DNA of 64,000 nt from assembly GCA_034509755.1 (NCBI GenBank), contig CM067544.1:9279501-9343500 (forward strand). Reading direction: 5' to 3'. The first letter of the stretch is position 1; every line of letters starts with the position of its first letter. This DNA comes from Anisodus tanguticus. Taxonomy: Eukaryota > Streptophyta > Magnoliopsida > Solanales > Solanaceae. A model generated the notes under the pieces. It saw only the letters and a list, made by a program, of their open reading frames with translations, made no database searches and had not been told where the DNA came from. Positions 20,558 to 31,295 of this stretch are shown piece after piece. The position numbers and the translations under genes are program-made.

Positions 20558-23500
20558 ATGGCTCTTCATGCTACTGCTTTTTGCTTCAGTGGAGTTTCCA
20601 CTTCAAGTCAAGCTTCCAGAAGCTCTTTGCTCTCAGTTTTTCCTGCTTCTAGAAGATGCACGGTGAAAGCAATTGCTTTCCCTTCCCAGTATCCGCCCAT
20701 ATTTCCTCGATGCAAACTTCAAGGTCTTCATCTTTTAAATTTAGCATAATAACTTTAAATTTTGTTTTTCCTTTTTTTTTTTGGGTAGTGTTGATAAATC
20801 TGATAACACTGAAACACGTATAAGAAGAGAAAATCTGCGGAGCTAAATCTTATGCTCACATGGATTTGTATATATGCAATGCTGATACATATTAGAGTTA
20901 AGAGTCAAAAGTACACCTTTAAGTATTATTTTTTTATTTCCTACCTGAACTATCAAGTATCACCAACTAGTTAGTAAATACACATCAACTATCATTTGTT
21001 CACTTTTACTGCCTGATAGTTGAGGTAGAAGAAGTGAACAAATGATAAATGACGTGTGTTTTGCTAACTAGTCGGTGATAGTTTAGGTAGAAAACTCCAC
21101 ACCAAATAGTCCAGGTAGGAAACTCAATAAAAAGTGATAGTGATACTTGAGGTGTGTTTTTGATCCTTATCTCTAAATATTATTTGAACTACTTTGATGC
21201 CTTTATTGTGGACTATGTCATTACAAGACCAACAGTGTGATCATTTCTTTTGTGTCTATAATTTGCTTCATAATTTTTTGTGTTTATAATTACTTAAGGA
21301 AGAGCATTGCCAAGTGATAATGGGCCATTGGAGAAGGATGAATCTTCCCTTGTTGTGTGCTTTGGAGAAATGCTTATTGATTTTGTTCCGACCACAAGTG
21401 GGCTGTCATTGGCTGAAGCACCTGCATTTAAAAAGGCTCCTGGTGGTGCACCAGCTAATGTTGCTGTTGGTATTTCACGTCTTGGTGGTTCATCAGCTTT
21501 CATTGGGAAGGTATAATATTACATACTACTACCTTTTTTACCTTCCTTCTGAACTCAATGTGCCAGACATTGGTTTGAATAACTATAACGTTAGATAGCT
21601 TTACACAGTTCAACATGTGTATAGGAAATTAGCTTTTTAATCAATTATGTGTTGGTCTTCAAGTTGGGCTACTTATCGTTGACTATTAGCACCAATTCCA
21701 GGCTGTTGGAGGAGGAAACAGTTTGTTATTGTTTGGTTGCATCTACTGAAACACATGTCCATTTCTGGTTTCCAGAACTATATCAAGTCATCAAGTGGCT
21801 TTAGAAGCTTCAAGACTATTCACAATGTTGGAACTATCAATCTTTAATGCATGGTTGAAATTTTGTTATATCTAAACAGAAATCTGCCTCACTTGCTGAG
21901 GAAATATGTTCCAAAGTATCCCTTGTACCATGGTGATCCGGCATATAATGTGATGTGCTTGTCAAATACCTTGTTCTTTACTATACTAATTTCAATGCTG
22001 ATATCAGATACCTTAGTCTATAGCATTAACAAAGAAAAGCTTTTGCCCTCATCCAAGACTCGCTTTTCCGGACTAATGCTTTCAGAATTAGGAAACTCAT
22101 CTTAATAAGCAGTAGGCTCATCTTCCTTTCTGATAATTTGATTGATTGTTGAAGAATCATATGATTTTGCATCAAGTTGGCTCCTTCCTGAGTTATGAAA
22201 ATTAATTAGAAAAAATATGTGAAAATTAAAATAACCTATCAAAAAGAATATGTGAAGATGGGTCATCAAAATGAATATGTGGAGATGATATAAATTAGAA
22301 ACAACATAGACCTTTTCACATATATTAAGCATTTTATGATATATACTTGTAACTTGTAATCACAAGCAGGTTGGTGAAGATGAATTTGGTTACATGCTTG
22401 CTGATATTTTGAAGGAGAACAACGTCAATAATGATGGTATGCGCTTTGATCCAGGTGCTCGTACTGCTTTAGCATTCGTAACACTGAGAAAGGATGGAGA
22501 ACGTGAATTTATGTTCTATCGTAATCCGAGTGCTGATATGTTACTTCAAGAGGATGAACTTGATTTAGAGTTGATCAGGAAGGTACATGAGGTTCTTTTA
22601 TCCTCAAATAGAAGTATTTAAAAGTTTCATTATAGCAAAAAAATAAAGATGGACATTGCAACATTTAATCATGGATGATTTACATGTCTGCTATTTGTAG
22701 TGAGGACTCTTACTATTTTATATTTGGACACTCAACTTGATAGTGATACCCGATGATTCCTATACCTTATGACAGGCAAAAGTTTTTCATTACGGTTCCA
22801 TAAGTTTGATTACAGAGCCATGCAAATCAGCCCATAATGCAGCTGCAAGAGCTGCGAGGGATGCTGGTGTGATCTTGTCCTATGATCCCAATTTGAGGCT
22901 TCCATTGTGGCCATCTGCAGAAAGTGCTAGAGAAGGAATCCTTAGCATATGGGAAACTGCTGATATAATTAAGGTACTTGTTTCCAAGTGTCAAATGTGA
23001 AATCTTACTTGTTAGTGGCTGTAGAATTAATATTGCACGAGAGTTGGACTGAAAAGTCTGAACTTTCATATGAAATGTTACCTCTGATGTTTCAGCTGCT
23101 TGTTATCACCAGATAAGTGAAGAAGAAATTTCGTTTTTGACACAAGGAGAAGATCCTTATGATGATAGCGTTGTTCGGAAGTTGTACCATTCAAACCTCA
23201 AGTTACTCCTCGTCACAGAAGGTCCAGAAGGTTGCCGATATTACACCAAGGTGAGATTCTAAGATGTGGTAAAACTCAACAACAACGACATACCCAGTGA
23301 AATCCCACAACGTGGGGTCTGGGGAGGGTAGAGTGTACGCAGACCTTACCTCTACCTTAGTAGGTAGAGCGGCTATTTCCGAGAGACCCTCGGCTCAAGA
23401 CAAAGCATAAGCACAAGCAAAAGCAAAGTAGGAGCAAAGTAAGAGAAACGGTCAGACCCGGTAAAAAAATGTAAAGCGGTATGGAAATGCTAATATCAAA

Positions 23501-26500
23501 AGCGAATAAGTCATGATAGTTCATTCTGAAAAAGTAAGCAGTGACTAGCGCAGGTAAATAAGCTAAACAAAGTACACTAAATGACACACAACTACAGAAA
23601 TCAAACTACAGAGGACTATAAAGCAATACTGCGTCTATTAGTATGATAGGCTAAGCGGGCCTACAATAATAACACTACAACTACCAGTTTGCAAGCGTAA
23701 GTAGGACTACGCTCGCTATGTACTACCCTTCTACCCTAATTCGTGTCCTCCACAACCTTATCTAAGGTCATGTCCTTAGTAAGTCGCACCTGCGCCATAT
23801 CCCGTATAATTACCTCTCCCCAATACTTATTCGGCCTATCTCTACCCCTCTTGAACCCGTCTATAGCCAACCTCTCACACATCCGCACTGGGGCATTTGT
23901 GTCTCCTATGCACATGCCCAAACCATCTCAACCTCGCTTCGCGCAACTTATCCATCACCGAGGCCACTCCCACTCTGTCCCGGATATCATCATTTATAAT
24001 CTTATCTCTTCTTGTATGCCCACACATCCATCTCAACATCTTCATCTCTGCAACTTTCATCTTTTGGGTGTGCGAAGTCTTGACTGACCAACACTCCGCC
24101 ACATACAACATAGTCGGTCTAACCACCACCCTATAGAACTTGCCTTTAAGTTTTGGTGGCACCTTTTTGTCGCATAAGACTCCAGATGCGAGCCTCCATT
24201 TCATCCACCCTGCCTCAATACGATATGTGACATCGTCATCAATCTCTCTATTCCCTTGGATAATAGACCCGAGGTACTTGAAGCTTCCTTTCTTTGGAAT
24301 GACCTGAGTACCAAGCCTCATCTCCACGCCTGTCTCAAGGTCACTCCCGTTACTGAACTTGCACTCCAAGTATTCTGTCTTGGTCCTACTAACCCTTTAG
24401 ACTCCAAAGTCTATCTCTAAACCTTCAGCTTAGCGTTCAATTTGCTGCGAGTCTCATCAATCAAGACTATATCGTCTGCTAATAACATACACCATGACAC
24501 CTCCCCTTGGATTTGTCGCGTCAGTCTATCCATCACCAAGGCAAATAAGAATGGGCTAAGAGTTGATCCCTGGTGCAACCCCATCATCACTGGAAAGTGC
24601 TCCGACTCTCCTCCTACTGTCCGTACCCTGGTCTTGGCTCCATCAGACATATCCTTGATCGCCCTAGTGTACGCCACATGTACACCTCTAACCTCCAAAC
24701 ATCTCCATAGAACCTCCCAAAGGACTTTGTCGCATGCCTTCTCGAGGTCGATGAAAACTATATGTAAGTCTTTCTTCTTCTCCCTATACTGCTCCACCAG
24801 CCTCCTAATAAGATGAATGACTTCTTAGTCGAACGTCCCGGCATGAATCCAAACTGGTTCTCGGAAATTGATACGCTTCTTCTCACCCTCATCTCCACAA
24901 CTCTTTTCCAAACTTTCATAGTGTGACTTAACAGCTTGACACCATTATAGTTGTTGCAATTCTGGATATCACTTTTGTTCTTGTACAAATGGATCAGTGT
25001 ACTCCACCTCCATTCTTCAGACATTTTCGCGTCTTAAAAATGACATTAAACAACTCAGTCAGCGACTCCAAACCTGTCATGTCTGCGCTCTTCTAAAATT
25101 CAACTAGAATCTCATCAGGCCAGGTCGCTCGTCTCCTGCGCATCCTGCGAACAACACCCTTAACCATCTCAACATTAATGCTTCTACAATACCTAAAATT
25201 TCGGTACCTATCAGATTGCTCCAGATCTCCCATCACAATGTCTCTATCTCCTTATTTGTTCAAGAGTCTATGAAATAGTCTATGAAAGTAAGACTGTCAC
25301 CACCGCCTAATATGCTCGTCCTTCACCAGTACTTTACCGTCCTCATCTTTGATGCACTTCACGTGATCCAACTCACGAGCCCTCATCTCCCTCACCTTGG
25401 CTAGTTTGTACAACTTCTTATCCCCGCCTTTTTCCTCTAATTCCACATACATGCGTTCAAAAGATGTCGTTTTCTCCGCCGTAACCTCAAGTTTTTCCTC
25501 CTTCCTCGCTATCTTATACAGTTTCCTATTCGTCCACTTCTCCACCTCATCCTTGCTTTCTACCAATTTCGCATACGTCGCTTTCTTCGCTTCCACCTTC
25601 TCTTGAACTTTACCATTCCACCACCCGTCTCCTCGATGCCCACCACGGCTGCCTCGCGAGATCCCAAGCACTTCTCTAGCTACCTCTCGAATGCAACTGG
25701 CCGTAAAACTCGTGTTATAAAAATGATTTAGATATGTTGCATGTCTTGTTTAGCTTATTTACCTGCGCTAGTTACTGCTTACTTTTTTGGAATGCGCTAT
25801 CATGACTTATTCGCTTTTGATACCAGCATTTTCATACTGGTTAAAAAAAAATTCGGACCGTTTCTCTTGCTTGCTTTACTCTTGCTTTGCTTGTGCTTAT
25901 GCTTTGTCTTGAGCCGAGGGTCTCTCGTACACTCTACCCTCCCCAGACCCACGTTGTGGGATTTCACTGGGTATGTTGTTGTTGTATGCTGCATGCCTTT
26001 GTTCTTTTGCAGCCTTTGTTCTTCTAGGCAAATTGCATTATTGCAACTGCATCCCGCTCTACACAAATTAATGTGCTTAAGCAAATGATGTTGTAACCCT
26101 TTATCATTGGGTTATCGAGATTTGTATGCATGGATGCTGTGCCTTTTAACCAGTCAATCCCTATCTGAACAAGTATATGATTATCTATGTCAGAGTTGAA
26201 TGACTTGTCACTTGATGGATTAATCTGAAATCAATATAGATTCATCGGAGGGACTTAATCAATTGCTCTGTTGTACTTATAGCCTAATACTAATAATAAT
26301 CCTTGCTCTCTGAAGTTTATTTCAGAAATTTTTTTCTTCTGTTCCCTTCCCTGAATAATGATCAGGAATCAGTATGACCACCGTTTCTTCTATTTTCTTG
26401 AAAAGCTCATTAGAGGTTGTCTGAGTCCCATCGGTCTCCTTCAAGATGGTCAAATTTGTCAGCTTGTTCCTGCTCGAGTAGTGCATAAATTGCAATGGAA

Positions 26501-27639
26501 CAAGTTAAAAAATTATGAGAATTTTGTGCATTTTAGGTCAAACTTCTAGATCAGTCACCAAGCTGATATGTGCATACCTGAATTGCCAGTTATCCACTCT
26601 ATATGAAGGGAAAAAACAAAAAAGTTCTCTGAAGTTGCTTGAATTGTGAAAAACAGGATTTCAGTGGACGAGTTAAGGGTATAAAGGTGGACGCTGTGGA
26701 CACCACCGGCGCTGGAGATGCTTTTGTAGCTGGAATATTGACACAACTAGCATCTGATGTCTCCCTGCTTCAGGTATCACTTTTTGTATTGAATCTAATT
26801 ATGTTCTGTTGTAATGTTCCATTATCCTGGCATTATGTTGGCTACTACTTTACATTTTTCATTGTGTATATGGTTTCTCATGACATGTTATCTAATGAGC
26901 AAAAACATATTTTCATACTGATTCTTATTTTAGCCTCCGGCAGAAATGCAAAGTAATACTGTGTACAACAGACCCTTGTGGTCCGGCTCTTCCCCGGACC
27001 CCGCGCATAGCGGGAGCTTAGTGCACCGGGCTTCCCTTTCTTATTTGTGTACTAGGTATAAGTACATTAAAGTACCTATATGATTTACTTGTTGTGTGGA
27101 TACTTCACTGTGCAGTTGCCTCTTATAGTTAGTCGCCTAGATAATTAACTCGCATATGCAATCCAGTGATATAAGGCAGCTAAGACCACTGGATTAGTCT
27201 TATAGTTAGTCGCCTAGAAAAATCACAATTTGAACAACTGTCTTCTGCAAGTAAGAACCTGCAGTTGATGAAGCTAAGACCACTACTAAAACTATGTCAC
27301 ATTCTCGTTCTTGCTGTAGCTACTTCTGAAACAAAAACTGAAAGGGCTGAACTAATTAATTCGAATTCACAAATTTCAACCTGTATTCAGTTTGGAGTTG
27401 CGCTTCCTTTTATACTTCAACTCAGTTTGGAGTTGCGCTTCCTTTTATACTTCAACTCAAAGCACATGCCTCTTTAATGTTAATTATGAATCTGAATTCT
27501 TTAGGATGAGGGCAAACTTCGAGATGCCCTTAGTTTCGCTAATGCTTGCGGTGCATTGACTGTGATGGAGAGAGGAGCAATTCCAGCTTTGCCAACAAGA
27601 GAAGTAGTGTTGAATGCCTTGCTCAAGTCAGTTGCATAA
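20558..27639 (+). CDS. FRK3: Plastid fructokinase (pfkB family), FRK3-like, seven exons
   Basis: ATP-dependent phosphorylation of fructose to fructose 6-phosphate. Exons: 20558-20723, 21299-21510, 22370-22582, 22776-22973, 23113-23250, 26657-26773, 27505-27639, all with GT..AG introns. Joined, they give an open frame of 392 residues, close to tomato FRK3. Exon 1 (about 55 residues) is Ser/Ala/Arg-rich with few acidic residues, as in a plastid transit peptide. pfkB signatures are present: GGAPANVAVG at 104-113 and DTTGAGDAF at 324-332 with the catalytic base Asp330. RNPSADMLL, YDPNLRLPLWPS and GPEGCRYY also fit fructokinases. Intron 1 holds a MITE. Intron 5 (3.4 kb) holds an RTE LINE in antisense and a second LINE tail in sense. 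Intron 6 holds a SINE fragment and a 35-bp tandem duplication. No disabling change is seen. The subfamily name rests on recalled similarity to the tomato plastid enzyme. Confidence 0.93.
20892..21174. mobile_element. MITE in fructokinase intron 1
   Basis: Terminal inverted repeats: left TAGAGTTAAGAGTCAAAAG continuing TACACC, right (as complement) TAGAGATAAGGATCAAAAAC continuing ACACC. Inside are further inverted segments around ACTAGTTAGTAAA / TTTGCTAACTAGT and a palindromic GAACAAATGAT pair. About 283 bp, non-coding. Superfamily is uncertain and no target duplication beyond AT-rich sequence is clear. Confidence 0.68.
23277..25737 (-). mobile_element. 5'-truncated RTE-type LINE in fructokinase intron 5 (antisense)
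   Basis: On the minus strand the frames give, in order: a basic Lys/Glu-rich linker (25671-25297), the reverse transcriptase start (25024-24758: EWRWSTLIHLYKNKSD, YNGVKLLSHTMKVWKRV, ISENQFGFMPGRST), the RT core (24797-24417: DLEKACDKV, MGLHQGSTLSPFLFALVMD, MLLADDIVLI) and the C-terminal region (24369-23736: YLGSIIQ, MLRWMCGHTRRDKI, LRWFGHVHRR). The active-site box reads LADD where FADD is usual. The endonuclease domain is missing (5' truncation near 25737), and several frameshifts break the frame. The 3' end is a GGGTATGT-(C/T)GTTGTTG tail at 23277-23290. It is dead. Confidence 0.88.
25741..25990 (+). mobile_element. Second RTE LINE 3' end, opposite orientation
   Basis: The 3' untranslated end of the same LINE family on +. 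It runs from TTTAGCTTATTTACCTGCGC through TTGCTTGTGCTTATGCTTTG, GAGCCGAGGGTCTCTCG, ACTCTACCCTCCCCAGACCC and GGGATTTCACTGGGTATG to a TTGTTGTTG tail. It matches the minus-strand end at 23277-23575 as an inverted repeat of about 245-300 bp. Confidence 0.85.
26932..27042 (+). mobile_element. Au-like SINE, 5'-truncated, in fructokinase intron 6
   Basis: Contains GCAGAAATGCAAAGTAA, GACCCTTGTGGTCCGGC, CCCCGGACCCCGCGCATAG and CGGGAGCTTAGTGCACCGGG, followed by a pyrimidine tail. It matches the 3' three-fifths of the fuller copy at 40864-41048. The tRNA-related head with A and B boxes is absent. Confidence 0.75.
27387..27456 (+). repeat. 35-bp perfect tandem duplication in intron 6
   Basis: A 35-bp unit starting TCAGTTTGGAGTTGCGCTTC occurs twice in direct tandem (27387-27421 and 27422-27456) with no mismatch. 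It ends 48 bp before the exon-7 acceptor. The lack of divergence suggests a recent event. Confidence 0.85.
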
Positions 27640-28290
27640 TATCGTCCGACCTATTAATCAGTCGTCATTTAAATGCGCTTGCAAAAAATTTCCATATGTT
27701 CTCTTGCATAAATTCTTGTAGGGCAAAAGAATAGTATCATGTATGAGTCGAGCTAGAAGAAGAGCGTTGCCACAAACCTGAAAACAGCTCCAAATAATCG
27801 GCCCTAATTTCTGATAAATATGTGGAAGTTCATAACCACATTAGTGACCACGTGTATTTATTTAAGACCAATGTTCAATTCTTGGGGCTAATGTATGGGT
27901 TGCTGATTCAGTTACATTCATTCTCTATCTGAAGTGTTTTATGTCTATCAACAGCGTTTGATTAGCATTGTCAGTTTGAATATGCATATGAATTGATTTG
28001 GCTTCCAATTCCAAGTACATCAGACAGATCTAGGGAAGGAAATTGGTGAACATAGCCCTTTACAATTTGAATAAAAGAAAATGGATTCCACACAGATTTC
28101 TTGTGTTATTTTTACATCTCTATTTGTAAAAGTACACATCTCTTGGAAAAAAAGACATAAAACTTGATACAAATTTGTAAAGGCTACAAAACCAGTTGTC
28201 CCAATCCGAGCTTCACCCTCCGTTTGCTGTTGTGAGTGAACAAGACTAGCTTATCATTAAAGAAAAAGAGTATGTAAGACTACATGTTCC
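27640..28290. other. 3' flank of the fructokinase gene
   Basis: Presumed 3' untranslated region and intergenic DNA. AT-rich, with AATAAAAG at about 28070 as one possible polyadenylation-type motif. No other gene is supported. Confidence 0.4.
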
Positions 28291-28300
28291 ATTTATACTA

Positions 28301-28828
28301 GGGGCGGCTTAATATAGCTAGTGGCCTAAAGTCAAAACTTAATAAGATTTTATTTAAAAATTAGTGGCCTAAAGTCAAAACCTAATAAGATTTTATAAAT
28401 ATTTTAAATAAATGCATTAACTCTTTCTTCCATATTATCAAGTTCTTGTTTCAATATTTAAGTTACAATTGTCATTTTTAATTCTTCAGCAAAACTTTTC
28501 TTATAGCCGCTAAAAAATTACTATTGTAATTCACAAAGTTACAATTAATATTTAAAAAATTTTCATATTTTCTTATATAGTCATGAATTTTGTCTAATGT
28601 TTAGAACTTTGAGTTTAACTACTTCATATCTATCAATAAGATTTTTGACAACAAGAGCCAATGTATTATATTGCAACAAATGGTCAATATTTTATTAATT
28701 TGAAAGAACCTATTCATTAAATATATGAAATATGAGACATACTATTTGCATACAAAACTTTTGGGGGGCCTTTTCTCTTGGGGGCCTAAAGCAGATGCTT
28801 TAGTGGTCTTACTCTTGAGCCACTCATG
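28301..28828. mobile_element. Non-autonomous DNA transposon with direct flanking duplication
   Basis: TTTATACTA occurs immediately before (28292-28300) and after (28829-28837). The ends GGGGCGGCTTAA (left) and TTGAGCCACTCATG (right) are imperfect inverted repeats, followed inward by GTGGCCTAAAG and CTTTAGTGGTC. A 9-bp duplication fits Mutator-like elements. An 8-bp reading (TTTATACT) with an AGGGGCGG end would fit hAT. The core is AT-rich and non-coding and contains a tandem copy of a GTGGCCTAAAGTCAAAAC unit (28320-28400). Confidence 0.75.
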
Positions 28829-28837
28829 TTTATACTA

Positions 28838-29430
28838 GACATTGATAAAATCTCTAATAATTAAATTTTTATATCTTGTCCCGATAAATCTTATGACCTC
28901 AATCACTTTTGGAATCCTCCTCCTCCCTTACAGATGGAATAACTGACAAGTTCCTAAGAAAGCTAATTTTGGTTTCAAATCATTTATAATGGACGTCAAC
29001 AATTTATTTGATAAAGAAAAATTTACTCCTCTTTGAAATAATAAATTAAATAAAACATATCGAAAATAAAAATATTGTTGATAGACGTTTGTTGTTATTT
29101 ACTGCGGGACAATAACACATCTGACTACTATGAATAAAAAACTATAATGCAATAACAATACATAAGATCCCATAAAATTGTTACCACAAGTAGGGATGAA
29201 TTTCATAGTTGGTAAAAAAAAATTGCATTTTCAAATGTTTTTCCCCTTTTCCCGACTACGCAATTTTGAGGGTCAAAATGTTGTCATCATCTGTTTGGGA
29301 AGTCACATTCATTTCCTTCCACAAAGAGTAAACAAATTGGTTGTTGCAAAATTTTGTTAAGACCATCAAGTTTTTCACAAAGCCCGAGTTCTAAGTCTAA
29401 GGGTGGCCATACAAGCTAATAGGAATACCT
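28838..29430. other. Intergenic region and distal promoter of the polcalcin gene
   Basis: No coding region or repeat with defined ends is supported. AT-rich. Confidence 0.4.
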
Positions 29431-29440
29431 CTTTATAATT
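29431..29440 (+). promoter_or_regulatory. Possible TATA box of the polcalcin gene
   Basis: CTTTATAATT lies about 105 bp upstream of the ATG, a plausible distance for a short plant leader. It is an AT-rich region, so the call is weak. Confidence 0.35.
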
Positions 29441-29543
29441 CAAATTCTAACTCATTTTGCGGATCTAATTAAGTTGACAAAAAAAACCCACAAAAAACCA
29501 ACTTTGCCTACCATCACAAATAAGGCAAAGAACAAACTAAAGA

Positions 29544-29798
29544 ATGGCTGAAGATCCACAAGATGTAGTTGACCGCGAAAAAGTCTTCAAGAGTTTTGAT
29601 TTAAATGGTGATGGGAAAATTTCTTCAGCAGAACTTGGAGAGACCTTGAAGATGCTAGGCTCTGTAACCTCTGAAGAAGTCCAGTACATGATGGCTGAAC
29701 TTGACTCTGATGGGGATGGCTTCATTTCTTTTGAAGAATTCGAAGAATTTGCTCGAGCCAATATAGGTTTGATCAAGGATATTGCTAAAATATTCTAG
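29544..29798 (+). CDS. Polcalcin-like two-EF-hand calcium-binding protein
   Basis: Single exon, 84 residues, the usual size of plant polcalcins (pollen calcium-binding allergens, about 80-86 residues). EF-hand loops at 19-30 (DLNGDGKISSAE) and 54-65 (DSDGDGFISFEE) both have the full calcium ligand pattern. The N-terminal MAEDPQD and the C-terminal FARANIGLIKDIAKIF tail match the family closely. The ATG follows an A/C-rich leader (AAAAAACCCACAAAAAACC region) and no upstream in-frame ATG precedes it. There is no signal peptide. Members are usually expressed in mature pollen; expression here is inferred from the family only. Confidence 0.93.
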   Translation: MAEDPQDVVDREKVFKSFDLNGDGKISSAELGETLKMLGSVTSEEVQYMMAELDSDGDGFISFEEFEEFARANIGLIKDIAKIF

Positions 29799-30946
29799 CT
29801 TTTTGATGCATACTCCTTACCATTTGAAGCAGATTTAGGGTTGGTTCGGTGAGTTCAACTGAATTCATTAATTTCAGCTAGAACTATGTATGCATATGTA
29901 AAAAAATTAAAATGTATACATATAATAAGATCGTACTCATTCTGAACCTACTGACTCTAGATTCTGGATTCGCCTTTTCTTATCATGTTTCAATATTCTT
30001 CCTCCATTTTGATATGTATCACTTTCAAATATGTCTTGGTTTTTCCTTCTCGTTTTTTTTCCGTTGCAAAACAGTCGTCAAACTTAGTTAAACTGTAACC
30101 TCTTGTTGCTTACATCATTGTTGGGGTGGATTGTATGTACATCTTTTCTTTTGTTTATAAATCGTTTGGTTGGTTCTAAGTTGTTTGGTTTAAATAAAAT
30201 TTATAAATTTAGGAAACGTGGGTCAACAACATTGAACTACAAGTTTGTCTGCCTTGTATTATGAATAGATATTTTCATTATTTGGGTCCTATGTGAGAGT
30301 TTTAGCTGTCATTATCTCAATCTCAAATAATGTCATTTGCTTATTGTTAAGTGGCAAAATGGTTGTACTTATGAACCCTATCTTTTTTTAAATACCTAAC
30401 CTGAAACCGATTGATTAACTTTAGTTTTATTAATAAAGGAGGAGGTTAAACGTACCATCAATAGGGGAAGAAAATGGCACGAAGAGAGTATGTTGTCAAT
30501 TTCCTAGAAATTTGAAAATCCAAAAAGAGTAGCATTCAACAAGAAAGTTTATGAAGGTCTCAGACCTTTTAACAAACAGAATCTACTACTAATAAATTTT
30601 AAAATTTGGTAGCCTACTGTAGATTGTCATAAACTGCTCTCATTAATTTAGCGTTCTGAAGTATGGTTGACTGTTCTTAGTTAGTTACAAGAAAGAGAAA
30701 GGTTTGATCACCTGTAGTTATTAATTTGAAGTAAAAATAGATAAGAAAAGGTTGAAAAATTTCAGAGCAAATGAAATGATACAAAAAGGCCCTTTTGTTT
30801 ACTCTTTCCTCACCCAACTACAAGGCAAAGCAAGCAACTTTAGCTTGCATAAGGTTAAGCTACAACCAGTGTCCTATGCTGGTGGCAGATAAAAAGTATC
30901 ACGTGGAATAGTCGAGGTAACTGATGCAAATACTACCGTTATCCCC
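29799..30946. other. 3' flank of polcalcin and intergenic DNA
   Basis: No gene or defined transposon is supported. Presumed 3' untranslated region lies at the start. The right part lies downstream of the convergently oriented kinase gene. Confidence 0.4.
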
Positions 30947-30984
30947 AAAAAAAAAAAAAAAGGGGGGGGGGGGGGGGGGGGGGG
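30947..30984. repeat. A15-G23 homopolymer block
   Basis: Fifteen A (30947-30961) are followed directly by twenty-three G (30962-30984), preceded by CCCC. It lies about 310 bp beyond the stop codon of the minus-strand kinase, so a long transcript would carry C23-T15. Such a block could form a G-quadruplex or triplex, or it could be an assembly or sequencing artefact. Confidence 0.8.
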
Positions 30985-31295
30985 ATATCTAAACACAGTG
31001 TATTTCGATAGACAATGAAAGTCTTAACTTACAATCAAGGAAAGAACAAGATCATGCCAGAAAACAATTCACAAACTTCTTTATGTGATCTTACAAAACA
31101 GAACCTGCCATATTTTCCCCACCAAAATCGGGGACGAATATATACAAACAAGCGTATTCTTCAATCAGACCACCACTTCTCTATCTACAAGTTAAAGAGT
31201 TTATCAGTTGTCACCCTAGAATCTTAGAAAGGAATGAGGGGAAAAAGAACAAGGAGCAAAAAAATAAGAAACTAATTAAATTAATCGTCTTCATG

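Noticed and set aside
23743..24816. Plus-strand frames of 79-124 codons
   Set aside because: Antisense shadows of the RTE LINE reverse transcriptase and C-terminal region, which carry the recognisable motifs on the minus strand.
25741..25985. Twin-priming inversion of one LINE as the cause of the inverted tails
   Set aside because: Twin priming inverts a 5' segment and does not duplicate the 3' end. Here both pieces are 3' ends, so two insertions are more likely.
29537..29776. 79-codon minus-strand frame
   Set aside because: Exact antisense shadow of the polcalcin gene.
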